NCBI GenBank assembly: GCA_003649085.1
Contig: QMQV01000084.1
Span: forward strand, 1 to 6,263
DNA: 6,263 bases
Reading direction: 5' to 3'
Source of the DNA: Thermoproteota archaeon
GTDB taxonomy: Archaea > Thermoproteota > Methanomethylicia > Methanomethylicales > B66-G16
Below are positions 4,424 to 6,263 of this stretch, one piece after another; within the stretch, counting starts at the first letter, position 1; each line of letters opens with the position of its first letter. A model generated the notes under the pieces. The model was not told the origin of the DNA and made no database searches. It was given only the letters and a program-made list of their open reading frames with translations. Made by a program: the position numbers and the translations under genes.

Positions 4424-5801
4424 AAGCCGCATGAACAGCGTTTACAGCCGTTATCAAGTCTTTTTCTTCTATTGCAAATGAAATGTTTAGTTCCGAGGAT
4501 CCTTGAGAGATCATCAAGACGTTTACTCCACGCTCAGCTACAGCTGAAAACACCTTTGCTGCCACGCCTGGCGTGCCCTTCATACCCTCTCCTACTACAG
4601 CTACGACGCTGACGCCGTCTTTGACGGAAATTTCCTTGACTAGGTTACCTTCTTTAAACTCTCTCTTCAAGGCTTCAAGCGCTTTGTCTAAGTCTTTCTT
4701 TTGGATAACGATTGATATGTTAGCCATTGAGGAGCTTTGAGAGATCATTAAGACGTCAACGTTCTCTTTAGCCAGAGCTTCAAAAGTTCTTGCTACAACG
4801 CTCGGCACACCAACCATACCTGCTCCGCCTACCGTTATAATCGCCGTGTTCTTAATCGACGTAACGGCCTTAACGACTCTATCCTTGCTGCCAATTGAGA
4901 ATATAACTGTCCCCTCAAACTCTGGGTTGAAAGCGTTCTTAATTCTTATTGGTATGTTGAGTTCTTGACCTGGCGTCACAGTTAGTGGATGTAACACCTT
5001 AGCTCCAAAATAGGCTAGTTCCATAGCTTCATCGTACGATAAACTTCTTATCGACTTAGCATTTTTCACTATCTTGGGGTCAGCTGTCATTACCCCATCG
5101 ACATCTTTCCAAATCCACACTTCATCAGCTCTTAATGCGGCTGCCAAAATTGTAGCTGTATAATCTGATCCTCCCCTACCTAGCGTTGTTATGACGCCAT
5201 TCACGTCAGCTGCTATAAAGCCTGTTACAACTGGCGTATACCCCTGATTTAGCAGTGGTAGGAGTTTTTCCTTGACTTTTCTCTCGGTTATGGACATTAT
5301 CGGCTTTGCTGCACCGAAATCACTTGTAGTTACAATACCAGCCTCTCCGCCGGTTAAGTGTATTGACTTTACTCCTTGGCTTGTTAAAGCAGCCCACATG
5401 AGCGGCGCGGATAGCCTCTCTCCAAAGGAAGCTATCAAGTCTAAAGATCTGTCTGTTAACTCCTTGAGATACGATACTGATGTCAGTATTTGGCTTAGAG
5501 ACGCCGTTAAATCGCGTATTTCAGCTTTTAAAGCTGGAAGAAGCTCTGGTGTGGCAAGTTGCTCAGCTGCTTTTATGTGTTGTTGCTCGATATCGCTTAC
5601 AACCCTCTCGACCTCGTCCATTTCTCCAGTGACTGCTTTCCTAGCTAAATTGAACAAGCTATCGGTTACACCTGACATTGCCGAGACTACGACAATTACC
5701 TTATCCCCCTTCTTAAGCTGGTCTACGACGAGCTTCGCTGAACGCTTAATGTTATCAGCACCATCCATTAAGACGCCGCCAAATTTCATTACGAGTAGCA
5801 A
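4404..5801 (-). CDS. lysC: Aspartate kinase, monofunctional, with two C-terminal ACT domains
   Basis: Cytoplasmic kinase making 4-phospho-L-aspartate from aspartate and ATP, the first step towards threonine, methionine and, where the DAP route exists, lysine. The 465 residues comprise an amino-acid-kinase domain (1-300) with KFGG (6-9), VVSAMSGVTD (38-47), ASFGERLSAP (124-133), TLGRGGSDYTA (196-206) and WKDVDGVMTADP (231 region), then tandem ACT domains (about 312-375 and 388-452). The ACT domains carry the effector-site motifs LMISQSSSMANISI and LMISQGSSELNISF, so feedback inhibition by threonine or lysine is likely. The start is TTG 5801, two bases after asd, with AAGGGG at 5818-5813; ATG 5789 would leave only MKFGG at the N terminus. 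KFGG is followed by Val-Leu, not the usual Thr-Ser. It forms an asd-lysC operon and converges on leuB. Confidence 0.93.
   Translation of the reverse strand: MLLVMKFGGVLMDGADNIKRSAKLVVDQLKKGDKVIVVVSAMSGVTDSLFNLARKAVTGEMDEVERVVSDIEQQHIKAAEQLATPELLPALKAEIRDLTASLSQILTSVSYLKELTDRSLDLIASFGERLSAPLMWAALTSQGVKSIHLTGGEAGIVTTSDFGAAKPIMSITERKVKEKLLPLLNQGYTPVVTGFIAADVNGVITTLGRGGSDYTATILAAALRADEVWIWKDVDGVMTADPKIVKNAKSIRSLSYDEAMELAYFGAKVLHPLTVTPGQELNIPIRIKNAFNPEFEGTVIFSIGSKDRVVKAVTSIKNTAIITVGGAGMVGVPSVVARTFEALAKENVDVLMISQSSSMANISIVIQKKDLDKALEALKREFKEGNLVKEISVKDGVSVVAVVGEGMKGTPGVAAKVFSAVAERGVNVLMISQGSSELNISFAIEEKDLITAVNAVHAAFKLGES
4406..4420. repeat. Small inverted repeat inside the leuB/lysC 3' overlap
   Basis: AGCTC (4406-4410) and GAGCT (4416-4420) form a perfect 5-base stem around TCACC. 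The stem lies exactly between the lysC stop (4404-4406, minus strand) and the leuB stop (4421-4423). It might mark the end of both messages, but it is short, and archaeal termination depends mainly on T-rich tracts. Confidence 0.3.
4459..4470 (+). terminator. T-rich tract after leuB, possible terminator of leuCDB
   Basis: TCTTTTTCTTCT lies 36 bases after the leuB stop. Archaeal RNA polymerase terminates at such T-rich stretches on the non-template strand. It lies inside the 3' end of lysC, so the sequence is also constrained by coding (Glu-Glu-Lys-Asp on the other strand) and may be coincidental. Confidence 0.3.
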
Positions 5802-5803
5802 AG

Positions 5804-6263
5804 CTAGATCAGCCCCTTAGCTTTAAGTAGCTCAGCTATCAGCACCGAGTTTCCAGCAGCACCTCTTATGGTGTTATGGCTTAACAACACGTATTTTACT
5901 CCGTTTTCGAAAGCGGAGTCCTTTCTAATCCTACCGACTACAACTGCCATCCCTCTTGCTCTTTCGGGATGGCCAGCGTATCTGTCTAGCCGTGGCTGTG
6001 GCCTATCCTGCTCTTCCCTGACTATTATAGGTGGTGTCGGCGCTGTTGGAAGCTTAAGTTTTTGCGGCTCTGAGCTAAACTCCTTGAAAGCTTTCTTAAC
6101 GTTCTCTACAGAAGCGCTTGATTCGAGCTCTACGAAGACAGCTTCCGTATGCCCATCTAGCACGTTGACTCTATGGCAGCTTGCACTTAGCTTAAAGCTC
6201 GCATTTACTATTTCCTCGCCGTCAAATTTCCCTAAGATCTTGTAAGATTCCCTTTCAACCTTC
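5804..6263 (-). CDS. asd: Aspartate-semialdehyde dehydrogenase, C-terminal part (N-terminus beyond window)
   Basis: This frame is open to the right edge, giving 152 residues of the C-terminal part. The enzyme reduces 4-phospho-aspartate to aspartate-4-semialdehyde with NADPH, the step after aspartate kinase. Visible are KILGKFDGEEIVNASFKLSA, then SCHRVNVLDGHTEAVFVELE with the substrate-binding Arg and catalytic-region His of the RVxVxxGHT pattern, LPTAPTPPIIV, DRPQPRLDRYAG, GMAVVVGRIRKD, and the C-terminal signature VKYVLLSHNTIRGAAGNSVL. These belong to the archaeal/fungal-type enzyme, not the enterobacterial one. The catalytic Cys and the NADP-binding Rossmann fold should lie in the missing N-terminal half. 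It ends with TAG at 5806-5804, two bases before lysC, so the two are surely one operon feeding the same pathway. The GTG at 6163 is an internal codon, not the start. Confidence 0.94.
   Translation of the reverse strand, partial: KVERESYKILGKFDGEEIVNASFKLSASCHRVNVLDGHTEAVFVELESSASVENVKKAFKEFSSEPQKLKLPTAPTPPIIVREEQDRPQPRLDRYAGHPERARGMAVVVGRIRKDSAFENGVKYVLLSHNTIRGAAGNSVLIAELLKAKGLI

Noticed and set aside
5272..5820. Plus-strand 182-codon ORF
   Set aside because: It is antisense to lysC, Ser-rich, and carries no recognisable family pattern.
5868..6245. Plus-strand 125-codon ORF
   Set aside because: It is antisense to asd, whose C-terminal signature is unmistakable.
1..6263. Mobile element, CRISPR array, tRNA or rRNA
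   Set aside because: I saw no terminal repeats, transposase motifs, regularly spaced repeats, or cloverleaf-forming sequence with a T-loop GTTCRANYC pattern.

Overview
The window looks like chromosomal DNA of an archaeon, probably a thermophile of the TACK group, though lineage cannot be fixed from sequence reading alone. The signs are archaeal-type TATA elements (TTTAAATA, TATATAAG) 25-40 bases before starts, Shine-Dalgarno copies of GAGGTGA, frequent TTG and GTG starts, an archaeal HTH-10 (Bat-type) regulator, a separate LeuC/LeuD isomerase of archaeal size, a LeuB-type dehydrogenase whose substrate region resembles the Sulfolobus enzyme as I remember it, and an archaeal-type aspartate-semialdehyde dehydrogenase.

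Left part (1-1499), all on the minus strand. Reading in the direction of transcription: a PadR-family repressor (1499-984), two tiny membrane ORFs that overlap by one base in TGATG (893-747 and 747-634) and look like two halves of one membrane protein in different frames, and a HTH-10 regulator (587 to beyond base 1, incomplete at its C terminus). Neither the HTH-10 gene nor the two small ORFs has a conventional long ORF with an ATG start, so they are easily missed.

Middle part (1500-4423), plus strand. A compact divergent promoter region (about 118 bases) separates padR from a tight leuCDB operon: isopropylmalate isomerase large and small subunits and 3-isopropylmalate dehydrogenase. Together these convert 2-isopropylmalate to the 2-oxo acid precursor of leucine. 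They may also process citramalate towards isoleucine, as is known for this enzyme set in some archaea. leuA or cimA is not in the window.

Right part (4404-6263), minus strand. asd (incomplete at its N terminus, running off the right edge) and lysC follow each other with a 2-base gap. They form the first two steps of the aspartate family pathway (threonine, methionine, possibly lysine). lysC and leuB converge and overlap by 20 bases at their 3' ends.

I see no mobile element, CRISPR, RNA gene or obviously new defence or metabolic system. The items most worth checking are a Lys in place of the NAD-selecting Asp in LeuB, the loss of Thr-Ser from the KFGGTS motif of aspartate kinase, the split or frameshifted membrane protein, and palindromic candidate operators around padR.
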